Assembly: GCA_905250075.1 (NCBI GenBank)
Contig: CAJNOP010000375.1
Location: 124,001-188,000, forward strand
DNA from: Rotaria sp. Silwood1
Lineage: Eukaryota > Rotifera > Eurotatoria > Philodinida > Philodinidae
Length of the DNA: 64,000 nucleotides
Direction: 5' to 3'
Shown: in pieces, positions 22,180 to 33,264 of the stretch
Position numbering within the stretch: the first letter of the stretch is position 1
Layout: each line of letters begins with the position of its first letter
Notes under the pieces: model-generated
Told to the model about the DNA's origin: nothing
The model's database searches: none
Seen by the model: only the letters and a program-made list of their open reading frames with translations
Program-made: the position numbers and the translations under genes

Positions 22180-23075
22180 ACCTAAATCATTCGATGTGTG
22201 TACCTGTAGAACTTATCGTTTGAAAGGTGTCCTTGGTCGCCTATATAAACGTCATATAATTCATTGGACTTGCTGTATAATGGTAAACTAGAGTATGATC
22301 GGGACGAACATTGAACTGGTGAAATAAATCTATATGCTTGATAAGACCTACAAAATAACTTGTTTCGAATACTTTTTCAATTATATTCTTACCTGTTTTA
22401 TTTAATTTTTTCCGACTAGGTTTTAGAAAATTATTGTGAGCCTGTTCAACTATGCCTAAATTAAGGTAAAAAGTATTAATTTTTCATTGGTAACTTTTGG
22501 ATACATTTCCTGTATTATTACAGCCGACACAACTAAGATGCTTAATGTTATTATAGATCGTGTAAGGATAGGTTTAATTGATGCATTGAGTCCATCGCAT
22601 CAGCCTTTACCATGACCATTGATCGTGTACATCCAGCATGCTTCAAATCTGAAGTCGTGTTTATGATGGATTAGGTTAAAAATATTGAAACTGTTCTTAA
22701 ACTGTCTGGTTGCAGCGCCATTGCAAAAATAATAATACAAGGTTAGTCGAATATTTTTCCAACAAATAATCTTAAGTAATTTATTTTTCTCAGGAACGGG
22801 AAATTCTTTCTTATAAAATCGACGATTACACTTTGTACCATATGAACAAAAGCTGTATTATGAAACATGTAGACACTTATGGTCATAATATTCTTGTTAA
22901 GCAATTCATTCTTTTAATGAACAATAAATATAGTTATTTGTTAATGGTTCCCAAGATATCTTTGTATTTCTTGTTACTACATGATCGTTAAATTCTCTGC
23001 AAAGTCTAGTTGAGTAACAATATATGATGTTGCACTTGATTTTAATCAAAGACTTTTGATACACTCTGTTATGTT
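22180..23075 (-). pseudogene. Degenerate transposase-like gene (DFAEN / HGKG-CDG family)
   Basis: Read on the minus strand, fragments of one protein recur in order: SATSYIVTQLDFAENLTIM (about 23045-22990), EIQRYLG (22960s) and HNTAFVHM (22870s), then QFKNSFNIFNLIHHKHDF (22720-22660) followed by GHGK-G, a TGA, then CDGLNASIK (22625-22580). Further on comes YFVGLIKHIDLFHQFNVRPD (about 22350-22290). I recall a conserved family of arthropod and cnidarian mobile-element proteins with LQLDFAEN, Q-KN-N-NL-H-DF and HGKG-CDG-GG-K motifs; the Asp residues suggest a DDE-like catalytic core, though I cannot name the superfamily. Numerous stops and frame changes show it is dead. The acidic frame at 24410-24667 could be its N-terminus but this is unproven. 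Confidence 0.5.
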
Positions 23076-23270
23076 CTGTAGTAAAATTTCAATATAATAG
23101 AAGTACTGTCCATTGAACATTAGTTTAATTGAAGAGCGAAATAACTAAACGATAACTATGATAATGATCCATCTTGTCATTTTATGTTTTTCATTGAATC
23201 TCGAAGTTTTCTCAGTCATATTAATGTTAATAGTGTCTAAAAGAACATCTGACATATTTATCGTACTATA

Positions 23271-23546
23271 CACTGTAAAAAAAGGGAATGCCTATATGAA
23301 TTCTGGAAGGATATTCAAGGAATGTCCATATGAATTCAACAATGAATTTCCAGCTTTTTGAAAATAAGCAAATGATATTCTAGCTTCGGTTTAACATAGG
23401 AAATAAAACCGAAATTCTTAGAATTAGAAAATCCAGCATTTTCAAAATATTCGAAATTCGATGAATAAATCATAAGACTTATAAAATCCTTTAGCTTACT
23501 CAATATCGATTTTCTTCAAAATAGAATTTAAAAAAAAATTACAGTG
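23271..23546. mobile_element. Small MITE with CACTGTAA termini
   Basis: Left end TATA-CACTGTAAAAAAA, right end TTTTTTTTAATTACAGTG-TATA in reverse-complement relation (CACTGTAA, then A-rich). TATA on both outer sides could be a 4-bp target duplication. 276 bp, no coding capacity. CAC termini with short duplications recall the CMC (CACTA/Chapaev) group, but TIRs this short can occur by chance in AT-rich DNA. Confidence 0.4.
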
Positions 23547-24409
23547 TATATGTATCACATGGAATAGTAAAACAATTTTCGATGGAAATGCGCTATATGC
23601 AATTCGATTAATTAAATGTTTATCATTCACTATTTCAAAGCCACTAGTACGATGATGTAAATTACTTTTCAAAAATTTGTTTTAATTCTGAGTGGGAATC
23701 CACAGAAAATCATAAATGAACTTTTTATGCTGAACTTTAATAACAGATTCATATTTTTATGATAAGAACATAAAAATGCATGCAAGTGTTCAAAATTCGA
23801 CCTAAAGAACATCGAAATAAATAAAATGATGATTTACGGATGCTAACAATAAGAGTTCAAATAATCAGCTGTTGAAATGGTTTGCATTCCGTAACTTCAA
23901 TACACCGAATTATCATTGATACTCAATTAATAAATAGCATCCTTTTTATTTGTGATATTTTAGTAACACCATTTTGTAAATAAAATTCTTTTACTAAATT
24001 GATTGTGCTTTCAGTTAAAAGTCTATTAAAGTTAAAATAGTTACGAAATGCGAGTCAATTTATATTTTTTCAAATAATAACGCTTGATAGACCTGAAATT
24101 TAGTACACTCGAAGAATTATTGTACTATGTTGCGCTCCCAGCTATTCGATCAAATGGGATATTAAAAAACTTGTTCAAAATCACCAATTTTTTGAAATAA
24201 AGCTTTGAAACAGAATAGTAACGTACTTGAATCCTTCATTAAAAGACTATAATTAATTGATTCATCTTTTGATTCTAAAAAGATACAATTAAATGTCTGC
24301 AGAATAAAAGAGATGAAATCAAATTTTTTCTTGAATGCACTGCAATTGACGATTATTTAGCAGGAATAGTTATCAGAAAAGAAGAATTAGAGGGTTTTTT
24401 TTATTATGT

Positions 24410-24667
24410 TTAGTTGGAATATTTAAAAATTCGAACATAATATGAAGATAGAGATTTTTCGTTAATATTCTTATTTTCTTCACAACCATTTTCATTATCA
24501 GTTTCTTCATGATCATTACTATCATTATCAATTGATTCTACTTCATCAACATTCATAGCCTCACTAGCATCAATTTTCTTATCATCATATTCAAAATCTT
24601 TTTTCGTCTTTATCCTAGTGAAAGTTCTCATCAAGGGAGCATAAGTACTCGCACAATTACTTGACAA
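24410..24667 (-). CDS. Acidic open frame of unknown status, 85 codons
   Basis: The product has a short basic stretch (RTFTRIKTKKDF) followed by an Asp/Glu/Asn-rich region (DEVESIDNDSNDHEETDNEN). Composition is not the usual random AT-rich translation. It lies upstream, on the same strand, of the degenerate transposase-like fragments, and acidic N-terminal regions occur in transposases. It may be the remnant of that gene's first part. No domain recognised. Confidence 0.25.
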   Translation of the reverse strand: MSSNCASTYAPLMRTFTRIKTKKDFEYDDKKIDASEAMNVDEVESIDNDSNDHEETDNENGCEENKNINEKSLSSYYVRIFKYSN

Positions 24668-24859
24668 AACTCATGTATAAGGATATTTTTTTTATACTCT
24701 AGTGAGTAGTTATATGAGTTGTTCGAAAAAAAATCACTCGCACACTAAATCATGTATATTCAATTTAATACTCATCGTCGTTTTCTTCAGTATAACCTAA
24801 CCAAACAGTTATGCACTAGCATGTAAAAAATGAAATAAAGTTGTATAATTAAAAAATGT

Positions 24860-25633
24860 GCAAACTTCGGATTTAAATCCGAGAGTTATGTGTACTTCAA
24901 AAAATGAATGAGTCAGATGAGTCATCTTAGAATGTGTGGACATAAAAATTCTCCTGGTAAACCTTGCCTATCAACACTTGATTTCTATTGGCTACTACTC
25001 AACCAATAGGATTTCGGGGTGAATACAGCTTAGATTTGAACTCTTCATCTTGATTTACCCTAAGAAAGTCGTTTTTCCTATAACTTAATTTCTATTGGTT
25101 GCTGCTCAACCAATGAGATTTCGAGACGAATGGAGCACAGATTCGTGTTCTCCACCTCAGAAAACCTCGAACTATCATCTCTGTGATCGGAAGATAGAGC
25201 TCTATTTGCAGATTACATAAAGCATGGACGAAAAAAGAACCGAATTCTGTTTAATTATCTTTGCAATAGATGAGTTAGCTTTATTGCTTCCTTATGTTTC
25301 ATATACCATTTTGTAGCTCTTGAAATTCTCTATCGAATGGTATATAATAGTTGGGATTTTAGTTGACTATGATAGGAAAAGTCTTTTACGAAAGTGGGGA
25401 TGGGTCGATCTTTCCATAGGACAGCTATAGGAAAAGATGGGTATTTTTGCAATAACTCAGGAACGGCTCGGCCGATCCTTCTCATCTTCGAACTCGACCG
25501 AGATATTGTTAAGACTGAACTGTATAGAAAATTTCATCATGATCGGACTCTCCTTTCGAAATTTATCGTGTAAACGGCCGGCCGGACGGACATACTGACC
25601 GATTCTAGAGTGTAGTCACTTTTTGAGTATACA
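24860..25633 (+). repeat. 0.8-kb dispersed repeat, copy 3
   Basis: Begins CAAACTTCGGATTTAAATCC and ends CACTTTTTGAGTATAC, collinear with copy 1 over its whole length and in the same orientation. Ends are slightly degraded: the terminal hairpin stem has changes. Copies 2 and 3 flank 21.6-24.9 kb in direct orientation. Confidence 0.8.
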
Positions 25634-25759
25634 AAAAAGTGGTTATTAAATAGAAAATAGAAAAAATCTATTTTAATGACTTATCTTTGTTATCTTTCAA
25701 ACTTTTCTGATGATTGATTGATACTGGCTTGATGAATCATTATTTCAAGCAAAAATAGA

Positions 25760-26240
25760 AGATGTAATGATTAAACTATAGTCATCAGCAAGATACTTCG
25801 GTGTTTATTTCGATCAAAAATTCGATTGGACAACTCACATCAAGCACGCGGAAATAAAAGTAGCACCAAGAATTAGTCTTCTTTGCTTTCTATCGAGGTC
25901 AACTCCAAGTTGAAATGATACCATAATGATAAACCTATATAAATCCTTAGTGTACCTCATTATTATATATCGATCAACTATTTGCTTAACAGCTGATGAC
26001 AACATTCGGCAACGGTTACAAACTATCCCAAACAAAGCCTTAAGAGTAACACTTGAATTTTCTCTATACACATCGACAGACAACGTACACAAGATTAGTG
26101 GCATTCTCAGAATAATAAAAATGTGTCATACCACGACTTTGCAAATCAAATATAAGATCAGAAAATTACGACGACAAAATTTCAGACAAAACTCATCAAA
26201 TATTCTAGCGAAAATCCAAATCAATAAATTCATTTAATCT
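25760..26240 (+). pseudogene. LINE reverse transcriptase C-terminal fragment
   Basis: One frame reads YFGVYFDQKFDWTTHIKHAE, then a stop after SRSTPS, then IMINLYKSLVYLIIIYRSTI, CLTADDNIRQRLQTIPNKAL and TSTDNVHKISGI. This is the post-RT region typical of Jockey/CR1/I-type LINEs (YLGV-D-L-W--HI; LYK-LI-P-IEYGS; LQ-IQNKALR). Only about 160 codons remain, with at least one stop; there is no RT catalytic motif. It is unrelated to the RTE copy at 11-14 kb. Confidence 0.75.
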
Positions 26241-26354
26241 AGCATTTATCCTTTTGTTTCTTCTTTCTCTTACAATGGAGATGTTTCAAGTAATAAACGA
26301 AAAACCTAAATTTACTTGCATCAAATGGACGCTCTCAGCGCCAAACTAACAGGG

Positions 26355-28739
26355 TTAAAATATTAGCGGGCCTTGGCTTGTCTACAGGAAGATAATCGAT
26401 TTTTATGATACTAGCAATCTGAGTATATATAGAAAAATTATGATTATTTGCATTAGTTTTTTGTGCATTCATTTGAATATTTCAGTAGTAGGTTATTAGA
26501 ATCTTTCTGAAATTAATCAATTACATTAAGATCACATTAATTTCAGTATCGTCTGAAGTTTAAGTAATACCAATATAAATAAAGATCAGTGGGCAGTTAT
26601 CAGAATCTTAAACTTATAGATAGTTCTATGCTTTTTTCAATGCATAACAATGTATTATACAATATATTATTTTAGAAAATGTCCTACAAGTGCAGATGTA
26701 TATCTTCAATCAGATGATAGTAACATAGAGCTTTTTCGCACCAGGCACATTTTAATAGTGTTCGTTCGCTACAATTGTTAATTGAACAATACAGATCATA
26801 GTACTTGAAGCAAACATCTTTTGGTTTTTCTATCTGTCCAATTGTTTCATTTGTTATTCAAGCTTGTATGAATCCATCCTTAATTAGATTTTTAAATAGT
26901 GGAGCCGATAATTGATTATGAATAACAGAATGTATGTTGATAAAATATTAACGATCACTTATAGTTATTTCTGTTCGATTAATATGAGTATAATGTTCGA
27001 TTTTTTCTTGAATCAATCGCCATGAGCAAAATAAAGACAGATCCTGTGGTTGGATACAACCGGTAGATCCTTCAGGAAAAATCAATAATTCACTGTCTTG
27101 ATGAGGAAATACTGTTCTAAATTTCGTTAGATCAGCTTGAGTTTTCCAAGCATCAAGAAAGAGAAGAAATTTTTTACCAACAAATGGACGCAAAACTTCA
27201 TTTAAAAAAGCGTGATGGTTTTCGTCATTGCTTTTTCCTGATTTTGAAGCTCTTACTACAACATTTGGTGGTATTATTAAATTTTTTTGTACTCTTTTAC
27301 CTAGAGTATTTTCTTTTTCTTGAAGTACAAGTAAAAACTTGTCTAATAAAAGGCCATTAGCTGATGTTACTGGTTGAATTGTATAACAATGTGTGACATT
27401 ATATTTCTTTTTTGCAACTACTTCTGTTGTTCTTTCACCAGTAAAAGAAAGAGTTCTTGGCGGAATATACTCTTGTTGAAATGAACAGTGATCGCTATTT
27501 AAAATTTGATGAGATGGATACTTTGAAATGAAACTTCTTTTACTTTCAATCCAATTATGAGCATCTAAAAATATGCGTTTCTTGCATTAAGACATGTGGA
27601 TTTAAGGACCAAATAAGTTTACGAACCATTTAGAGTGCAATTTTTTCTATTTGAGTTAGTTCGAGTAATAATTTTGTTGTATCTTCTGGATGATATTCTG
27701 TTTTCTTTTTTAAAAATGTTGTTAAATGATTTGCTTGCCTTGAAGGTATTCCAATTTAATTCTCTTGCTTTTTGAATTGCATATAATTCTAGATCAGCAT
27801 CATGAACGGATTCTTTTTCAACTGTTCTTTTCAAATAGAACTCATTAATCATAAATTCTTTAATTTGATTTAATTTTTCTAATCTTGTGCCGTTGTTTTC
27901 GATGTATTGTCTGAATCTTGTAATATAATACATGTATTTGACCTTTTTAAATCTATGTGAAATTGTTGCAAGTCCAGCATTTGGATGTTGGTCAACCCAT
28001 TCGACTATTTTTTCCATTTCTTCTAATGTAAAATGATCATTTATATCAGAATGCTCATTGTCATTATAATCATTAATGTCATCATTGCTCTGTTCTTCAT
28101 CAGTTAGTTCATCATATTCATCGTCGAGTTCGAGAGTGTCATATGTATACAGTTCAGTGAAGTAGCTGACATTTATAGATTTTAAAACTTCGAATAATCG
28201 TTCGGCAGTCAAAATTTCATCAGCAGTTGTTGAAGAATTTTCGGAACCATATTCAGTTTGAGTCAAGTAGTGAAGATGTTTAATAATATTTAATACATTC
28301 ATGTTTTAATATAGTTAAATAAACTTTTTTACACGTTAGATATAGCAGTGAACAAAACAAGAATAATTATGACGCAATAGTTATATTTCTTTGTGATATC
28401 TTAACACCAATTGAAAAGTGATTATCAGTTTGAATACCAAGTGATGCATCAATACACTTTAAATTCAAATATCAAATATACAGGTCATGCTTCAAGCATA
28501 TAACGTTTTTTTCTTTTATCTCGATAATACCTCAGCTTCAGAAGACATTGCAATTAATGTGATCTTAATGTAATTGATTAATTTCAGAAAGATTCTTATA
28601 ACCTACTACTGAAATATTCAAATGAATGCACAAAAGACTAATGCAAATAATCATAATGTTTCTATATATACTCAGATTGCTAGTATCATAAAAATCGATT
28701 ATCTCCCTGTAGACAAACCAAGGGTCGCTAATATCTTAA
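26355..28739. mobile_element. DNA transposon with about 210-bp TIRs and a dead DDE transposase
   Basis: Bases about 26359-26570 match the reverse complement of about 28525-28735: ATATTAGCG, GATAATCGATTTTTATGATA, CTAGCAATCTGAGTATATAT, TTGCATTAGT and CATTCATTTGAATATTTCAG recur in order at roughly 90% identity. Both ends abut TTAA (26355-26358 and 28736-28739), which may be a 4-bp target or TA with neighbours. Almost the whole interior is the transposase pseudogene on the minus strand. Confidence 0.85.
26684..28302 (-). pseudogene. DDE-type transposase, frameshifted
   Basis: The N-terminus (28302-27619) has an acidic region and a helix-turn-helix-like segment FTLEEMEKIVEWVDQHPNAG. After a frame break come a short piece MVRKLIWSLNPHVLMQET (about 27638-27585) and, after another break, a long open stretch to 26948. 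The latter carries HCSFQQE followed by PPRTLSFTGER, THCYTIQPVTSANG, LVLQEKE, KKFLLFLDAWKTQ and GSTGCIQPQDLSLFCSW, with candidate acidic residues in SDH, LDAW and IQPQD. After in-frame TAA and TGA codons a Cys/His cluster follows (CSINNCSERTL, KCAWCEKALCYYH), ending at a TAG at 26684. This order (HTH, DDE core, C-terminal zinc-like cluster) indicates one ancestral transposase of about 500 residues. At least two frameshifts and two stops make it inactive. I cannot assign the superfamily firmly. Confidence 0.75.
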
Positions 28740-28890
28740 CATTGTAAGATCTAAACTATCTGTTCCCAAGATCTAACTACAGATCTTGTTATAAGATAAT
28801 ACAATTAACTTGTACGTAATTTTTCAAGATCTACTAACATTTCTGTACCTTGGATCTTGGCGAAGATCTTGCTTACAAGATGTTTCACTA
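28740..28890. repeat. AAGATCTTG-rich tract
   Basis: AAGATCT or its near-variants occur about seven times within 150 bp, with outer parts partly complementary (ttgtaagatct near 28744 and aagatcttgcttacaag near 28863). It could be a small degraded fold-back element next to the DDE transposon. Confidence 0.35.
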
Positions 28891-30467
28891 GGGAAATGGC
28901 AACATGAAACCGTTGGACACAGAATCACATTTTTTGTTCCAAAAAATACATTTTTACTATTCCTATGGTAGAGCAACAAAAACTATGTAGTAAACAATAT
29001 TTTTGCTATCTGGTTTCTAGACGCCGATCGGAAAGGATTAAACTTTTTAAAATGTGAAGATAAGTCGTTCTGAATAATCCATGTATTGTATGGTAATGTT
29101 TTTTTTTATGTCGTTTCGTAAATTGTTGGATGATCTGTAAATCGTTAATTGATCTCGGGTATGAATGTAAAAATATTGGACTTGAAATGATTGACACTAA
29201 ACTTTTGTTTAATGTCGTCTGTATCTTTTGTTTCACAGAGTTCAAACGTTTGAATTTTTTGTGGTTTGTGTGGATAGGTGTAGATCTGGTTGTAAATGTC
29301 CTACTCTAGTTCCCAACTTTGACACCCATACCCACACACTCACACCCAGTTGTATCTCTTTTAAGTTTCTATTTAGTGTGTAGAATTTTGAAATCTGTTC
29401 ATCGTAATTGAGAAGAATTAAACAATGTGTTTGAGACTAGCGTGAGAAAAATAAGAAAAATTTCTATCGTATATTGTATAATTGTATCTTCAAGTTTAGT
29501 AATAACTGTCAGTAAGTCTATTCTGTTCCCTCAAAAATCTTCGGAGCAAATAATTCTGTTTTGTTCTGGTCTGCTTTTCTTACTGATCTGTCGAGAACAA
29601 ACCGAAAAACAAGTAATCTGATAGCAGCTTTGATTGAAATTGGAATTAACCTTTGTTGATTTAGAACTATTTTGTCTATAAATAATACTACTATTCGAAT
29701 AAAAAAGTGCTTTTGCATTTATAAGTTTGTTAAATTATGATTACCAAACTTTAAAGTTTGAAATATGATGTTATTATAATTGATTGATTTCTTTTATTTG
29801 AAAAAAGAATGAAAGTTCTCGTAAGAAATAATTATAGAACTTTTTTTTGTTCTATATAATGCAAGTCTACTCTTTTTTTTTATTTCAATTCAAACGAAAT
29901 ATAAAAAGAAGAATAATAGTTGCGAACATTATTATGATAAAGTAGTGTTAACATTGTTGTGAATAGAAAAGTGTGTATTTGATGCCTCTCATTTTCTATG
30001 ACTAATTATGATAAAATAAATATAGAAAAGAGAATAGCTTATCATTTTAAAATGTACCTGTTCAACTCAATTGAGTCAGTAAATGAAACATGTTTTTATG
30101 AGATAAATTTGTCCTTAATGATCTATACGATTAGCATAGAGATAAAAAGAGAGCAAATGTCAATGATTTGTATGCTTGATTTATTTAAATAAGAGAAAAT
30201 GCGTAAAATCAACGTAGCACAAAAAAAAACGAATAATTATTGATACATTGATCAATGTTTTACATAATATAATGAAGATAGACTTTTCTTACATAAATAA
30301 AATTTAAATGTAATAAGAATAAATATTGTTTAGATGGATAATAAATTGTCCATATAAGATATAATAAAACGTGATCATATTCAAATAAATGAACTCTATA
30401 AGATATTTATATTGTTATTTCGAATTGATTAAAAATAAAATAAATAAATTAGCAAAAGAATTATTTA
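28891..30467. other. Spacer
   Basis: No gene recognised. Frames at 29006-29245, 29427-29621 and 29998-30192 lack domains. The block cacccatacccacacactcacacc at about 29326-29349 resembles one at 61854-61877 (acacccatacccacactgacactcc), possibly a short dispersed repeat. Confidence 0.4.
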
Positions 30468-30785
30468 ATGTGTCAAGGTAATATTGATGATGAACAACAT
30501 TGGTCAAATATGTTTCAACAAGAATTAATTCGACATCTTACCGTTGAAGAACTTGTTCTTTATCAATTATTTGAAAAATATCTTGATTTATAAGGAAACA
30601 ATATAATTGATCAATGTAAATATGAACATCAATATGTTAGTCATTGCCTTTTTAGTTTTTATTTATTTTAATTTGAGAATTTCTAGATGAAAAAACAATT
30701 ATTTCTACTTGAAACAACTCCTATAACTGATACAAAATATTGTTTAACATTTTATCGACTTATAAAAAGTTTCAATGAACACATT
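30468..30785 (+). pseudogene. Possible broken gene of unknown family
   Basis: ATG at 30468 opens a balanced-looking peptide (MCQGNIDDEQHWSNMFQQEL, then IRHLTVEELVLYQLFEKYLDL) that stops at TAA 30591, after which the same frame continues GNNIIDQCKYEHQYVSHC. A possible intron ends in tttctag before 30687, where KKQLFLLETTPITDTKYCLT follows. Composition is unlike random AT-rich translation. It may be a decayed gene or two exons of a gene interrupted by a stop. No family recognised. Confidence 0.3.
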
Positions 30786-31020
30786 AAAAGGTTTTTGAAA
30801 AACAAAAAATACTTATTTTCTATTAGAATTTATTTAATATTTATTTTAAATAAATTTAGTGAAGAAAATAAATGTTTATCAAAATTGGAGAATGTAATAA
30901 CATATGATTTAAATGTCTTATTAGCTAATACATTTCTACAAACAAAAATGTCTATTTATATTAAGTATTCGAATATTTATTATCTTTTATTATTTAATAA
31001 TTATTTATTTTAATTGAATT

Positions 31021-31119
31021 TATCCAAGTTCATCAATAAATTTCCGATTGTAAACGATAGCTAATCGAAATAGAATCTTCTATCAACCATTTCATATCGA
31101 ACATATTTAGTTTTATTTA

Positions 31120-31160
<41 letters not shown>

Positions 31161-31785
31161 CTAAAATGATTCAATAAAAAAATCTTTCACTGTAAACTAT
31201 GAAATAATTATCAAAATTTATTAGATTTTAAAGTATTTATCAATTATAAATGAAAGATAGTTAATCTATGTTATATCATATTAAATAATATGTTAAATAT
31301 TCATATCTATTTTAATTATTTATAAGTTTAAATTGAAATTTTTTATAATCATTATTTAATAGATGTATTTTTGTTGTTGAATGAGAATATATATATATAT
31401 ATATTTATTTAAAATCTAATACTTTTTATCAATTATTCTCAAATACATATAATGGTACATCAATTTTTTTAAAATAACTTGTTTATATATTTAGTTAATT
31501 AGCATTTCTAATCAAATTTTTCAGATAATTAATATTATTAATTTATTGTTAATTGATTTTTTTTTCCAATTAACTGTTGATATTTTTTGTTTAAATCAAC
31601 AATTTTAATCTAACATAGAAATATATATAGGTCATATTATTTTTATTTCAATTTGAAAATTGTCAATATATACTGAAAAATAATTTATAAATTTATATAT
31701 AACGTTAATATAATATAAGTGAACAATAATGTTAATATATAAGAGATGAATATTGTTCAATATTTTATTTAAAATTTAAAAACAA
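31021..31785. other. Spacer 3' of the SLC16 gene
   Basis: Contains a (TAAA)n microsatellite at 31121-31159 and an (AT)n tract near 31389. No gene seen. Confidence 0.5.
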
Positions 31786-33233
31786 TTAAATTTGTTGTTG
31801 TTGTTGTTGTTGTCTATGAAAAAATGAATGTTTATCTAAATGAGAAGTAGAATTAGTGTTTGATGAAAATTTCGATAATTTTCGATGATTTTTTTCTCTT
31901 TGTTTTAATATTGGAATAGCAAATAGAATAACTCCACTTAATACAACAAATCCACCAAACATAAAATAAGGCCAAAGAAATGGTCGACGATGTTTTTCAA
32001 ATGCATCACGCATAGCACCTAGTCAATGAAGAATATACAGGGTGGCACAAAACTAACATGACAAAATAATTTTTTCGATTTTTTTCTTTTTTCAACATAG
32101 TAAGTTAGATCTCATATTTATCCTACATATACAAGGTGACATTAGTAATTTGTTTAAAAGCGTGTAAATATAGTGTGGCCAAAAGTAAAAAAACAAACTC
32201 TGAGTTGTAACAAAACGTTTATTAAAAGAATAGAAGAAGAAAATGACACATACAATAATATGTATTTGTCAAATGTTTTTAATAGCGAACCTTTTCACAA
32301 AAATTGCTCAATGTGATCATTCTCTAAATCTTTACAAAGTTGCAATCACTCAGCTACTGATTGACAAATTCGTCAAGATAATTCTATGAACAAGGTTCGT
32401 ATTATGTATACGCTTGTTGGATCAGTTCCAACAGCTAGATACTGATCATATACTACATCCTTGAATTATGTCATCTAGTATATCTAGGATAAATATGAGA
32501 TCTAACTTAGGATGTTTAAAAAAGAAATCGAAAAAATTATTTGTCATGCTACTTTTGTGTCATCCTGTATATATATATATATATTTATTGAATTAATTTA
32601 ATAAATGTCAATGTCTTACCAGCAGCTGGAGTACCAATAGCAGTAGCAATACCTTGAAATAGTAGAATAATACCCATTCCATTTGATAATTTATCTATTC
32701 CAACAAGATCAACAGTTATTATTGATGTTAAACCAACATATCCACCTGAGAAGAAACCGAAAAATGATGCATAAATCAAATGAGGAAGAATATGAGAGCC
32801 ACTATATGGAGCAATTATTGTAGATAGACCAGCTATGATTAATGTTGAATTGTATAATATAAGACGATTAACCTGACAATATTTATTTATTTTTTTTTTA
32901 ATAAAAAAAATAGTGTAAATTATTTTTCTAAATCATACCGATTTAAGATCTGCTATATATCCAATAATAACATGACCGAAACAAGTAGAAAAACCGATTG
33001 CCATAATGACAAACTTTCGATGATTTTCTTCAACATGTGAATCTTTAGCAAGATCATGTGCAAAATTATATGGAACAAAAAATCCAAGACTTGATAAAAA
33101 ATTTGATATTGTAAAAAGAGTAAATGAAGCATTTTTCAAAAGATTTAAATTAATTTGTTCTAAAAGTGAATCAATTATTGATTCACTTAATTGTTCACAT
33201 TGATTATTTATTATAATTGAATCTTTATCATTA

Positions 33234-33264
<31 letters not shown>

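Noticed and set aside
23158..23361. 67-codon plus frame
   Set aside because: Overlaps the small CACTGTAA MITE and has no domain.
21141..25633. LTR retrotransposon bounded by repeat copies 2 and 3
   Set aside because: The copies are direct and flank a transposase remnant, but a third copy occurs alone in a hAT element, they lack TG/CA ends, and no gag/pol or primer-binding site is seen.
31121..31159. CRISPR-like array
   Set aside because: It is a (TAAA)n microsatellite; no array of spaced repeats exists in the window.
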